64,000 nt of DNA from Myxocyprinus asiaticus. Its lineage: Eukaryota > Chordata > Actinopteri > Cypriniformes > Catostomidae. Positions 52,804 to 63,720 of this stretch are shown piece by piece. Positions within the stretch are counted from its first letter, which is position 1. Each line of letters starts with the position of its first letter. Under the pieces are notes generated by a model, which was not told the DNA's origin, searched no databases, and was given only the letters and a program-made list of their open reading frames with translations. The stretch spans positions 10,697,001 through 10,761,000 of the forward strand of contig NC_059346.1 in NCBI RefSeq assembly GCF_019703515.2. Direction: 5' to 3'. The position numbers and the translations under genes are program-made.

Positions 52804-52878
52804 TTGTCCTGTAGTTGAACTCTGTGACCTCAGTTAAAGGACTTCATATGGTTTTGGACAGCCTCTGCCATCGTTGGC
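52804..52878 (-). pseudogene. txnrd2: txnrd2 exon, MAEAVQNH block, with a Trp-to-stop
   Basis: The acceptor TGTTGCAG precedes 52878, and the donor GTGAG begins at 52803. The 75-bp exon reads PTMAEAVQNHMKSFN, a stop, then GHRVQLQD. The stop is TGA at 52832-52830, where the family has Trp (NWGHR). Phases match both neighbours: the first G completes the Trp codon of 54684-54827, and the AA at the end is completed by exon 51010-51088. Confidence 0.92.
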
Positions 52879-53042
52879 CTGCAACACATATTACACATAA
52901 ACAATTTTTTTTTTTTTTTTTTTTTTATCTGGCCATAAAATAATGCAAAATCACTTTAGGAATTCTTACATGCATTTTAAAGAGTTATTTGCTTAATGTT
53001 CCCTCCCGTCTGCTGCACTGAAATAGGTAGGAAAATATGCAC

Positions 53043-53449
53043 TATGGACCCTTTTCACAGACTGTTATGATGCTTTTCCGCCTTATTTAGCAGCATACAT
53101 TTAACAACATTTTCTTAATTTGTTAAGTGCAAATGTATAATATTATGTTTTGCATTATATTACCCTGGAATTAGTGTAAAAATACTAGTTACCACAGCTG
53201 TGATGTGGTTTCTAATACAGCTGCTGAGGGAGTGACAATACATTTGCCATGTTGAAATCCAGCGCTCTCTATTTTTTCCTCTTATGGAAAGTTGTGTAAA
53301 TGTAATAGTGGATTTTTTTCTTTTGTCGTTGGAGCAAACGGGAAGGCAAAAATAATATTTGCTGTGGTCTCCTATTCACCGCTATAGAAGTTTACCCTGC
53401 AATAGTTTACTTCCGCATTCCAAACCCAGACATGTGAAAAGGGTCCATT
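53043..53449. mobile_element. MITE with ATGGACCCTTTTCACA ends
   Basis: ATGGACCCTTTTCACA (53044) is mirrored as TGTGAAAAGGGTCCAT (53433-53448). Inner mirrored blocks CTTTTCCGCC and GGAAGGCAAAA-like sequence are weaker. About 405 bp, non-coding. Confidence 0.75.
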
Positions 53450-53854
53450 ACATTATTTGAACAGAGTGTAAAGCAAGAAGATTAATTCATACTAATGTTG
53501 TTTGGCTTCAAGTGACATGCCAAACATATAACTTGTAAAACAAAATAAAGACTGGAATTGCAAGAATTGAAAACTGCATCCAAGCCCTGCATATGGACAC
53601 AACACCAGCAAAAACCCACAGCTGCTTCTTTATCAAGCTTGGAGTGCCCTCTAGTGCCCTAACAGCTGCACTTTGCATTTGATCCTGTAGAGAATTGGTC
53701 TTCTATCACAAGATGATGCTGTGCTATATAAACAATGTTTATGAAAACATTGGAAAGATTTGAAACAAGACCTAACCCTGAATGTCATATGAACAATATC
53801 ATACTAGTGCCATGATCAGCATGAAGCTATGCTTGTCAGTATGACCAATACAGC

Positions 53855-54650
53855 AAAGCTCTGCAGAGGGTGGTGCAAACTTCCCAACACGTCATTGGAG
53901 GTGAGCTTCCCTCCCTCTAGGACATCCACACCAGGTGGTGTATGAGGAAAGCTTGGAGGGTCATCAGAGATTCCAGCCACCCGAGCCATGGACTGTTCTC
54001 GCTGCTAACTTCAGGCAGATGGTATCGCAGCATCAGGTCCCACACCAGCAGGATGCGGGACAGCTTCTATCTGCAGGCCACCAGACTGTTGAACTCAAAC
54101 TAATAACATCACCACTGCATAACCCCACCCCATCTTCCCGTGCATTGCACTTTATAAGTTATCAGTTACACTGGTCTCAGACTGACCATGTTACACAGTA
54201 ATGCATGTCTCATGTACTGCTCCGCACAGGCATACACGCCAGCATTGTAGACTGCACTATCATCATTAATCGGTGTCCCCTGGCACTCCATTTGCACTAC
54301 TGTATACTACATTGCTCACCCTGCCCATGATCACCCTATCACGGTTGTTATTACGTATTGTTTTATGCACAATGTATATCTCATTATTCTATATATTCAG
54401 TATATTTTATATATTCATATTTATATGTTAGTCCTCGTGCACTGCACACTGTATATTATCCGTACATCAGTACTGTGTCTAAGTGTATATCGTATATGTA
54501 AATATTGTTCATACTGTAAATGCGTCTGTTGTGTATTTTGTGGTCTGATATTTGCCCACACTGCATAGTTGGTGAGCATCCACTCAAGATTTTCACACCT
54601 GTACTCTCGTGGATATGGTGTTGTGACAATAAAGGGATTTGATTTGATTG
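53855..54650 (+). mobile_element. LINE 3' end (C-terminal RT region and tail)
   Basis: A short coding remnant (53870-54105) reads the conserved LINE C-terminus with HPSHGLFSLLTSGRWYRSIR and FYLQATRLLN, with one stop. An AT-rich 3' UTR follows and ends in ACAATAAAGGGATTTGATTT plus TGATTGAT repeats. It is 5'-truncated. Its tail ends about 35 bp from the donor of the txnrd2 exon at 54684. Confidence 0.78.
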
Positions 54651-54682
54651 ATATAAAACTGTGATAAACAGCATGAAATTCA

Positions 54683-54910
<228 letters not shown>

Positions 54911-54994
54911 TTAATATAATTATGCATATTATATACTCTGCACCCATCTACTGAGGTACTTTAACTTGGGAATTAACTTTCCTTGTGTATGAAC

Positions 54995-55370
54995 ATCATA
55001 TTTACGGGCAAATTGGCGTCATTTTTTTTTTTTTTTAGACATTTCCGTTGAAGCAAAGAATTGTGGGTTGTGAGTGCCCACGAAGGATACACCTCATGCA
55101 TCCTCCGAATTCGAAGTGTCCTACTCGCTTTTATGAAACGAGACAGCCTCGATGACGTATCCTTCCAACGAGACACAGCTCCCTTCTCACTCAGAGCGCT
55201 CCCTTTTGTTAAAGAGAGTCATAGCAACCATGTTACGTTCCGTTTCCGTTTGTCTTACGAAGGCCGTCTCGTTTAAACGAGACTTGTTTAAAGGAGGACG
55301 CTCGGTATACTGCAGCCTTCAAAGGATGCGTCCTACCTAGCACGCAGTCTTCGAAACGAGACACCGCTAT
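54995..55370 (+). repeat. Dispersed repeat family, copy C (rearranged)
   Basis: It carries the same blocks as copies A and B (TTCCGTTGAAGCAAAGAATT, GAAGGATACACCTCATGCAT) but has duplicated end modules (ACGAGACAGCC, ACGAGACACAG, ACGAGACACCG) in its second half. Confidence 0.65.
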
Positions 55371-56177
55371 AGACTTTACAATTCAATGTTTCTTTGCTCA
55401 TAATCTGTATTTCACTGGATTGTATGCCAATTTATGAGGACCTTATATATTGCCTGCATAAATATGTAGCACATAAACAAACAAACTGGACATAATAATC
55501 TTGCTATCAAGTTAGGTAAACAAAGGGTAATGACATACAGAGCATAACTCCGAAAACACTTGGGGGAAATAACTTGCTAATAACATGTCGTTTTATTCAC
55601 TAAGCCACACCAGTAAAGTTTCTTTAAGATATCAATTCGATTTTCAACCCGCCTCTACTAAAGGCAGCCATGCTGTCAGGAGGAAGGACCCCTGTCAGCC
55701 GTTATAGGTGTCTTAAAAGATGCCTGAGTGAATGTGTTTTAACAGTACATTGCCTATTAAAAGTAAGGGTTATAACAAGATATTTTGTACGAGTCGTAGT
55801 TGAGTTCAACATGTATTTTATCAACTAAAAACAATGGTATAAATAGAATAAACAAGAATGCATCAAAATGACAGACAAAATAATATAAATTTTAACTTTT
55901 CTACTTGAACAAAGGTACATACACATAATGTCCTCGTTAACAAACTTATAGTTATCATATTTAAAATAAAGGAAACCATCAGAATCGGGGTGGAGCCGAA
56001 TAAGATTGATAGGCAATCGGGCCAATCAAAATGCAGGCATGGTTTCTAGCTGCAAGCTGATTGGCTATAGCAGTGACTGCGCAGTTCAATTAACAATCAC
56101 AATCAAGTAACTCTAGGGGGAGACAGACGCTCTACTCTCCTCGCTGCGTAGTTATTTCGCAAACGCTGTGACTCACC
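55371..56177 (+). promoter_or_regulatory. Upstream region of pebp1
   Basis: There is no exon. The last 80 bp before the pebp1 ATG are more GC-rich, with no clear TATA box at a usual distance. The ATG is in a good context (CACCATGC). Any promoter would be in about 55900-56170; this is inference from position only. Confidence 0.3.
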
Positions 56178-56312
56178 ATGCCTGTGGATATTAATGAATG
56201 GACAGGTGCTCTAGCTCTCACTGAGGTGGAGGAGAAACCAGCCAAGCCTTTAACCGTCAGATATGGGGCTTTGGAAATTGACGCGCTGGGAAAAGTCCTC
56301 ACACCCACTCAG
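56178..56312 (+). pseudogene. pebp1: pebp1 exon 1
   Basis: ATG at 56178 in CACCATGC. It encodes 45 residues beginning [12 protein letters not shown] and ending LGKVLTPTQ, with donor GTCAGA in phase 0. This start is the one used across vertebrate PEBP1. Confidence 0.9.
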
Positions 56313-57094
56313 GTCAGATGCACGTGCATGCAGGAATTAGGCCAGTGCCTGTAGCCTTGCAATGATTCTGCACCATGCATGACCTGCTAATACGAGTTTG
56401 CCAAAGAGAATGGTGGGTCACTTTCAATGCAAAATTGCTAAAATAAGAAGAAATGACTTTATGTGTGTTATTTTTTGCACTTGGATTTACTAAAGAGGTT
56501 TAAATGTAATGCACTACGTCTGCAGGTATGTAATGGAGACAAGAGTCATGCAGCCTAAGTTGTATCTTTCAAAAAATGGCACGATCACATGATCTGGTGT
56601 AGACACTCTTTTAACAACCTCGTGCAGAATTTACAACCATTTATTACAATTTGTCGAGAGCTGCACAGTAATAGGACGCAGCCTAAAACAAACAGAAAAT
56701 GGGTATAATAGAAATTAAGCCAAATGTGCATCTGTTATGGTAATGGCTTCTAGTGTTCTCAGTTGACAAAGTTGCAGAAAGGATAATGTGCATTCTATAA
56801 TGTTTTATAGATTTAACACTACATATAATACAACATAAGTTATTAACGTTATAAAGGGCTGTTTAAGTGAACTGTAAAACAAGATACCTATTTTATTTAG
56901 CCTATTTATTATAGCCAAGAAAATATTAATGTGCTTTTAAAATAAAGCTTTTTAATAAGTTATGTTAACATGCATTATTATTAACATTTATTGCGCATTA
57001 TAAATGTATCCTTTTATTTTGAATTGGCAATTCAAGTCTCAAGCAATTCTGTTATGAATTCAAGCTTATTTGCATCATCTGTTCTGTTTTGTAG

Positions 57095-57204
57095 GTGCAG
57101 AACCGCCCAACATCAGTTGAATGGGAGGGTTGTGACCCCAGTAAGCTATACACCTTGGTATTGACCGATCCAGATGCACCCAGCCGAAAAGACCCGAAAT
57201 TTAG
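57095..57204 (+). pseudogene. pebp1: pebp1 exon 2
   Basis: The acceptor TTTTGTAG precedes 57095. It encodes [12 protein letters not shown], then [20 protein letters not shown] plus AG, with donor GTACGC. It contains the PEBP signature DPDAPSR with the pocket Asp. Confidence 0.92.
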
Positions 57205-57373
57205 GTACGCTGCTGCAGTCATCCCTTAACCATATTAACATATTAGAACTTAAAAGGTAAACAGATGACTTGCTTGAAATTACATAATTAATGCTGCAGA
57301 ATTTATATGATCTTATCAGCTTTGTAGAAAAGAGGCTTGCATTAAAATAGGTTTTGCATATGCTTTTCTGCAG

Positions 57374-57591
57374 GCCTGCATCGTTACATGTGGCTGGTTT
57401 ATGAACAGTCAGGTAGTATCAGCTGTACTGAACCTGTTCTCACTAATCGCTCTGGAGACAACCGTGGAAAATTCAAGACCCGGAGTTTCTGTAAGAAGTA
57501 TGGCCTCGGTGCTCTGGTCGCTGGGTCTTGCTATCGGGCAGAGTGGGATGACTACGTGCCCGAACTTTACGAACAGCTGGCTGGCAAATAA
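57374..57591 (+). pseudogene. pebp1: pebp1 exon 4 (last coding exon)
   Basis: The acceptor TTTCTGCAG precedes 57374. GC then CTG CAT... reads [21 protein letters not shown] and [17 protein letters not shown], followed by TAA at 57589-57591. The reading frame is intact within the exon, but it cannot follow exon 2 in frame. His in the GDHR motif is Asn. Confidence 0.92.
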
Positions 57592-57733
57592 GGACCATTT
57601 ATGCCACGGTTTATTCAGAACGAGTCCTGGCTCGGTTCAGATCTGATTTAGCCATTGCAAGAGATGAACTAAAGTAGAGGAAAGTTCATAGAACTAGATT
57701 TGTGAATTTTCTGGTCATCTTTTGCACTGTCTG

Positions 57734-57905
57734 AATAAAAATGGAACTGAGCAAGCATAGTTTCAGACTATGCCTTTATGTCAGATAACTTATGCTAGGT
57801 ATTTGGCCTGCCTTCAGTTTAAAATTGCTGTCGAATAAGTTGAAATATAGACTGTGCACCTTAAAATCAAATTTGTCTTGTATCTGTGATGGCACCTTTA
57901 ATAAA
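57734..57905 (+). terminator. Candidate pebp1 polyadenylation signals
   Basis: AATAAA occurs at 57734-57739 and 57900-57905, about 145 and 310 bp after the pebp1 stop. Either could end the transcript; the second is followed by T-rich sequence. Confidence 0.5.
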
Positions 57906-58200
57906 TTGCTTGCAGTAATGCTTTCTTATGCACATTAGGATACAGGAAATTCACATCATGGGAAAAAAATTGTGAGGACCACTTTATTTACAAATAGAAT
58001 TAAAAGCTCTGACAGAATCATGCCTCTTAACCTGAAAACAAATGTAAAGTGCATGCGACAGTAAAGCGTTTAATTCACTAATTTGACTTGTAGAAAATGC
58101 ACAGCTGAGAATCAAACAGAAACCTGGATCATGAAATTAGCAAATGGAGGCAATTGAGAATTTCACCAGTGACTACAGGAGGGAAAGGGTGGTGAACCAT

Positions 58201-58217
58201 TTATGTGTATGTATGCA

Positions 58218-58259
<42 letters not shown>

Positions 58260-58300
58260 CACACACACATACATATATATATATACACATACATATATAT
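58201..58300. repeat. Compound (GT)n(AT)n(CA)n microsatellite
   Basis: GTGTGT..., ATATAT... and ACACAC/ATATAT runs follow one another in the convergent intergenic gap between pebp1 and taok3. Confidence 0.95.
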
Positions 58301-58611
58301 AAGAGATGGAAATTCAGTTAAAATGTAATAGGAAAATAAGTATAAGTTCTCCATAAAGCCTTCTGTACACAAAATACATGTCACTTCCCATTCAGCCCTT
58401 TGTGCAGGTACCACAAGTTAGGATTCACATATCTGTTATTCACATTGTGCACCTCAGCTGAGGTGGGTTATGGTATTGTACATATGAATGCAGTGGGTTC
58501 TCCCAAAAAAACCTGATTACCATAAGAATCTAAGAGTCACAGATGCAACTATCAAATATGTACATTGTTTCAATAAGCAAACTTTATCAAATTACTTAAT
58601 AAAAGTTACTT

Positions 58612-58617
58612 TTTATT
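58612..58617 (-). terminator. Candidate taok3 polyadenylation signal
   Basis: The complement of TTTATT gives AATAAA on the minus strand, about 500 bp beyond the taok3 stop at 59113. It is T/A-rich downstream. Position only. Confidence 0.35.
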
Positions 58618-59112
58618 TTTCTTGATGAATAAATACCAAATAGAGGTCCAAGCAGCAATAGGCAGGAGACTGCAAAAAAAAAAACTAAAGATCTCTAAAA
58701 AATTTGCTGAAATTACACAGCCTGTCAAAACAATTAGCAAAAAAAAAAAAAAAAAATGTGCATCTGGATTAAAAGTTGCAATACAAACCCCCCCATTCAT
58801 ATTGCTTTTCTCTTGAAACCTCTATTTTTAGTTACATCGAAAGTGTTACCATTGCACGAGAAAACATTGACATCAACACTGTGACAGCTTTAATCGTCTC
58901 ATATATAATACTGATATATATATATAAAGAGACAACTAAGGACTTTATCCAGCATGTTATCTCATGACGTGTTCAGCAGAGGGCGCCAAACGTGTAAGAC
59001 CTGTACAGGCATCAACCAAAAGGAGTGATGGGTCTGTCAGTAGCAAACAGCAGATTTGATCCATAAAAAGTGGACGACCAGGTGGGTAGGAGGATGGCAG
59101 AGTGTTAAGGTC

Positions 59113-59274
59113 TCATCTGTAATCATCTTTAGGGTAGTCCAAAGCACCCAGGTTATTAAAACCCATTCGAAGGCTTTCCATATCGAAGGCATCGATTTCT
59201 CTCTCCTGGCGGTCGAGCAGGTGCTTGATTCTGTCAGTGCGCTCTTTCTGAAGAGAAGCCAGCTCCTCCTCAAT
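59113..59274 (-). CDS. taok3: taok3 last coding exon
   Basis: TAOK3 is a STE20-family Ser/Thr kinase acting in stress MAPK and Hippo-type signalling. This exon encodes the very C-terminus. The acceptor TTTTTTCAG precedes 59274. Fifty-three phase-0 codons follow: [20 protein letters not shown], then [19 protein letters not shown] and a short tail ending LDYPKDDYR, with TGA at 59115-59113. The short tail ending soon after ESLRMGF is the TAOK3 pattern; TAOK1 and TAOK2 carry long Pro/Ser-rich tails. The exon is intact. Confidence 0.95.
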   Translation of the reverse strand: MEEELASLQKERTDRIKHLLDRQEREIDAFDMESLRMGFNNLGALDYPKDDYR

Positions 59275-59920
59275 CTGAAAAAACAACCAAAAATGTGCAA
59301 AAGCAGAAATTTGTCATTTAATAATTTGTAATTTATCTTTAAATCTAAAGCAAGTCAAAAGTACAGTTATTACAGGGACAATCCTCCAGATCTTGATTAA
59401 GGGCACAATGGCAGATCATCCCTAATGGGGTTTGAACCTACAACCATTCGGTTACTAGTCAAGATCTGTCATCACAAGGTTACAACATACCAGAAATAAA
59501 GGCGATTTTGGTCTCTTTCTCCCATTCCAAAAATACCATATACCGAATATCTGCATTTGCTAATACCACTATGATATTACACAGAATAATAATGAGCACA
59601 TCCGTTTCAGGCCAATTTATAATCCAAATAATGGGCCAAAGAAGCTTTCGGGAGTCCTATTGCTACTGTGTGCGCTATAGTGGCTTTGGATGATGTTGGT
59701 CTTGTTTTGTCCCCTAGACCTTTAAACAGGTCTGCAAATGTAATTTTGATGGACCAGTGCCATCATACTGTATGTTAATGATTAAGGATAGACTAATTTA
59801 CCGGCTCATATATTGCCATTTTGAGAATACCAGAAATTGAAGCCCAGACGAATCTACAGATATTTTTCGTGCCCTGAATGAGAGGGAAAAACTGGAATTC
59901 TGCTAAATGGATTTAAACAG

Positions 59921-60541
59921 TACAACCCCAATTCCAAAACAGTTGGGACAGTATGAAAAATGCTAATAAAAACAAAAAGGAGTGATTTGTAAATTATATT
60001 CACCCTTTGCTATATTGAAAGCACTACAACTACACATTATATGATGTTTTACCTTGTGAATTTCATTTATTTTTTAATGTACAGCAATTTCAAATCAGAT
60101 GATTGCAACACACTCCAAAAAAGTTGGGACAGTCGAGTGTTTACCACTGTGAAACATCACCATCATCACCAGTCTCAAATGATCCTTGCTCTTGAAGGAC
60201 AAGGCTGTTATTGGAGGCTCCTTATACAGTATACAGTATCATGACACAATTGCCTCTCCTGTTTTACATCTCCTGTTTCACATCGCCTTGTTATTTTAAC
60301 TCGTCAAATTGTTATTAGTCTTAAATCGCCCCTGAATCAACTTCGAGCGTGTTGCAATCATCTGATGTGAAATTACTGTACATTAAAAAAACAAAAAAAA
60401 ACAATGAAATTCACAAGGTAAAACATCTTTTTGTGTAGTGTTTTCAATTTAGCAAAGGGTGAATATAATTTACAAATCACTACTTTTTGTTTTTATTAGC
60501 AATTTGCATACTGTCCCAACTTTTTTGGAATAGGGGTTGTA
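59921..60541. mobile_element. Long-TIR MITE (Tc1/mariner-like) in a taok3 intron
   Basis: TA-flanked (59921-59922, 60540-60541). The ends are CAACCCCAATTCCAAAACAG and an inverse ending AATAGGGGTTG. The arms are mirrored for about 200 bp (ATTTGTAAATTATATTCACC; GGTGAATATAATTTACAAAT). The centre is non-coding. Confidence 0.9.
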
Positions 60542-62692
60542 AAATACGAGTGCTGAGAGCGTAATCAAATTAGGCGAGTATTTAATAAACATGAAGGATT
60601 TGTGGAACTTTATGAATGAAACTTGTTCCGATTCTGCAAAAATCTGCTGAGCTTGGTGCAGGCACAGATTCTTTGTGGGTCTGCTGCAGCGTTGGGGGGT
60701 AGCTAAAAGTAGCGACGCTACTTACTAAACTACATTTTTCAGTAGTGTGACAGTAGCCCACACTGAAAAATAATGACTGTGGTGAAGTTAATAATATAGT
60801 AGAAAAGATTAGGTACTTTCTACGTTGAATAAGTGAAATAATTCTACATTCAAATGTAAAAATGAATGCTCTAGATTATAAGTAAATATTATTTATGATT
60901 AATGTGTCATGTTTTAATCATGAAGTAGAAAACCTTGTCATATTTATTTGCTTATCTAGGTAAATTTCACTGGTAAATAAAATAAGTAAATTGTAATTAA
61001 CTTTTCGAAGCTGGTGTTCCCAACATGCACTGGGCTTGAATAATTAATGAGCTTGCATAGATTCACTTATGTAGTTTATTTACACCATTCTATTGTTAAT
61101 TTTGTTACATTTAGTAATGCTTTGTTTTATGCAATCTTAAGTTCATTTTACTTAGTTTTATACCATTATTACTTAGAAAAACTGTGTTCAAAAACTTAAA
61201 CTAAAGTAAATCTTACTAGTCATTTTTTCAGTGCAGCTACTTTCACAATATTTGCTTTTACAGTAACATTTTCCAACGAGTAGCACTATAGAGTCACAAA
61301 ACAAATTTGTCAAGACTATCAAAATACACACAAATAAATAAAAATTTAAATAAAACTGATTAAGAGATACAACCATAAAAATAAAAAAAAATTACATCTT
61401 TTGCATTCATGGTTGAATTTTGCCTGGGCATCAACTGTGGCTTTACACATGATATTATGTAGATTTTTTTGTACATCTATGAATTTTTGTCTCTCACTGA
61501 GACTGCATCTTGTTTACAAGCATGCACACAGACTGTACAAAATCAACATAACAGATGTAACAAACATAACAAATAAACTAAATCAAAAGGTACTACGGCC
61601 TAAAGTGGGTGTGGCAAGATTTTGTTCATGCACACATTAATCTAAATAGGGCTTGAAAGAGGAAATTGTCCACATTTTACTCTGCAGCCATCTGATGCCG
61701 AACCAGCTTACAGCATACTCGCGCATCAACATTCGACAGTTCATTCAAGTAAACAGAATAGATTTTGCTTAAAACACAGTAAAGAAGTACTTATATTGGA
61801 TATTTAAGTTTTACAGTTGTTTTGATAATGTTACGTTGAAAATTAATATGTTGGTTTCATAACTTTTGACCACCAAGATGTATTGAGCAGTTATAAGTTA
61901 TAGGAAATTAATTCACATTCTAGTCATTCTTACCTTAGATGTTATATTTAGATAAAATTTCACTGAAATGTTGACCTCATGTATCACACTGGTTTTGCTG
62001 TAGTTAATGTACATTTTGAAAAGTCAAAGAATTTCTACATTTTATTATTTAAAAAACAATTGCATATTCACTTTTAGATTTGTCAGTTAACATGCCAAAA
62101 ATATCTATAATTTTACATGTATGAACAGATAAGAATTTATTAATGACTTGCAATGTAGTTTTAGATGAAAACCATCGGGTTATGTATGATTTATAAGCTT
62201 GAATTCCACCGGGTCAAAATTGACCCGCGAATGCAAAAGGTGACTCTGAACTCGACGGGTGGTTTAAATCCAGTTAGCTACTTTTTGTTAGTAACTTGTA
62301 GTATAGCTAATTACTTTTTTAGAAGAGTAGCTTGACTGTTATTTAGTTATGAGAAGCCTGTCACTTAGAAAGCTAAAGTTTTTAAAAGTAGATTCCCCAA
62401 CAATGGTCTTTGTCGTTTGGATGATCAACAAAGGTGTTTTCCAAGTTCCAAAATTGACAGTGTTGTCAATAGATAATGCATATATATAGAATTTTAAGTA
62501 AATGTATAGAGTACTTTGTTAATTTTGTGTATGCTTCATTTGCTAAAAATACTTTTTAAGGAACAGCATTATCAGCCATCGGCCACCCTTCTCTCTAGAT
62601 ATTTGTATTAACCATCAAAACCCCCATATTTTTGGTAATGTGCTCTTATTTACTGGGCCTGAATAAATAGGAGGGCAATAAAAGAGCTGGAC
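60542..62692. other. taok3 intron, no further gene
   Basis: AT-rich. It includes a small palindrome ACCGGGTCAAAATTGACCCG at about 62209. A pair of blocks around 60690-60740 and 62270-62400 (TAGCTACTTTTT-like) suggests the ends of a degenerate hAT-like element. No exon was seen. Confidence 0.35.
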
Positions 62693-62875
62693 CTTTTGTT
62701 CAAGGTGTGCTCTGCGCAGTGAGACTTTCTGCTCCAGTTTCTGTTGCTCGCGCTCATGCTGTGCTTCAGTCTGAATCTTGATCTTGCTCTGGTAGGCATT
62801 GAGCAACTCCATCTCCTGCTGCAGCTGCAGTCTCAGTGCCTGGCACTCTGCCTCCTGAGCTTCATCCAGTCGCAG
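62693..62875 (-). CDS. taok3: taok3 penultimate exon in view
   Basis: The acceptor GTTTAG precedes 62875, and the donor GTCCAG begins at 62692. There are 61 phase-0 codons: [20 protein letters not shown], then [20 protein letters not shown] and [20 protein letters not shown] plus K. This is the highly charged C-terminal coiled coil of TAO kinases, continuous in frame with the following exon (EQK to IEEEL). No lesion. Confidence 0.95.
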
Positions 62876-63336
62876 CTAAACAAATACACAGACGTACGTG
62901 AGCAACAGTGCCACACTAGTAGAGAAGGTTTGCTGACACTACAGCACAGTTGCAGTTAACCATCAAAGGCCCGCTTGTACTGATCCTAGTCTGAGACTGG
63001 AATTCCAAACAAGATGCCTAGTTTTTATGCAAGCAATTTATAATTTCTAAATAGACCTAAAGATGTAAATATCTTTCAACAAAAGGCTATGTGTAACAAA
63101 TTGCACATTACATATTCAACAGGATACGATTATCTAAAGAAAGAAAAAATAATAATCTTTGAGCCTTTGCAATACCATTTCATCTTCTTAAACAATCAGC
63201 TCACATATAAAACAATATAAATGGTATGCCAGCTGTTAACGTGACTTCTATTGGCCTCTATGATGGTTAACTACATCAGAGCAGGAACTGGTTAATCAGT
63301 TCAGATCTACAGCCGTGTTTTCTTTTGTTCACTCAC
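62876..63336. other. taok3 intron
   Basis: Short intron with no repeat or gene recognised. Confidence 0.6.
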
Positions 63337-63549
63337 TGCCTGTGAAGCCATCATCTCATTGATGCTCTGTTCGTACTGCTCTGCCAGGATCGCCAGTTTG
63401 CGCGTCTGCTCATCCTTCAGGGCTTTCAGCACCGTCTTGTGCTCACTTTTGGGGGTTACCTCTAGCTGATGGTGCCTAAGGGCCTTGTACTGTTTCGTCT
63501 GGACTTTACACGTATCCTGGAACTGTTTCTTTATCTGGAGCTCCATAGC
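63337..63549 (-). CDS. taok3: taok3 coiled-coil exon (most 5' exon in the window)
   Basis: The acceptor TCTCCGCAG precedes 63549, and the donor GTGAGT begins at 63336. There are 71 phase-0 codons: [47 protein letters not shown] and [20 protein letters not shown]. It matches the TAO kinase C-terminal regulatory coiled coil closely. The kinase domain and earlier exons lie beyond the right edge, so the gene is partial here. The reading frame is intact in all three exons, unlike the two neighbouring genes. Confidence 0.95.
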
Positions 63550-63604
63550 CTGCGGAGAAACAGCTCAAAAGTTGAATTAGCACAAACTGACGGTCCTTTC
63601 AGAA

Positions 63605-63720
63605 TATAAACAATATCTAAATATGGCTGCGAGCGGCAATCATCTGGGGTCAAGCACGATAAAGCGCAATTTGTGAAGATTAGATGTTATTGCAGTATCT
63701 CTGACAACTTAGATGAATAT
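63605..63720 (-). repeat. tRNA-module repeat family, 3' end fragment in reverse orientation
   Basis: GCTGCGAGCGGCAATCATCT GGGGTCAAGCAC is the inverse-complement style end (GTGCTTGACCCC...GCCGCTCGCAGC) seen at the 3' ends of copies at 24577 and 28150. Only the end is recognisable. Confidence 0.45.

Larger units (their letters stand above)
56178..57591 (+). pseudogene. pebp1: pebp1 (PEBP/RKIP) lacking exon 3, whole locus
   Basis: PEBP1 is a ~187-residue cytosolic phospholipid- and nucleotide-binding protein that also inhibits Raf-1 signalling. Exons 1 (56178-56312), 2 (57095-57204) and 4 (57374-57591) are present with good splice sites. The family's exon 3, about 100 bp encoding the central EWHHF-to-GPPKGT segment with ligand-pocket His residues, is absent from the 169-bp gap between exons 2 and 4. 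Exon 2 ends in phase 2 and exon 4 starts needing phase 1, so direct joining shifts the frame. The conserved GDHRGKF motif reads GDNRGKF. A functional full-length protein is unlikely, although the retained open exons suggest recent loss or an assembly gap. Confidence 0.82.

Noticed and set aside
57401..57646. 81-codon frame overlapping pebp1 exon 4
   Set aside because: Out-of-frame shadow of the exon, which is clearly coding in the other frame.
58606..58816. Lysine-rich frames on both strands
   Set aside because: Produced by A/T runs in the taok3 3' UTR region.
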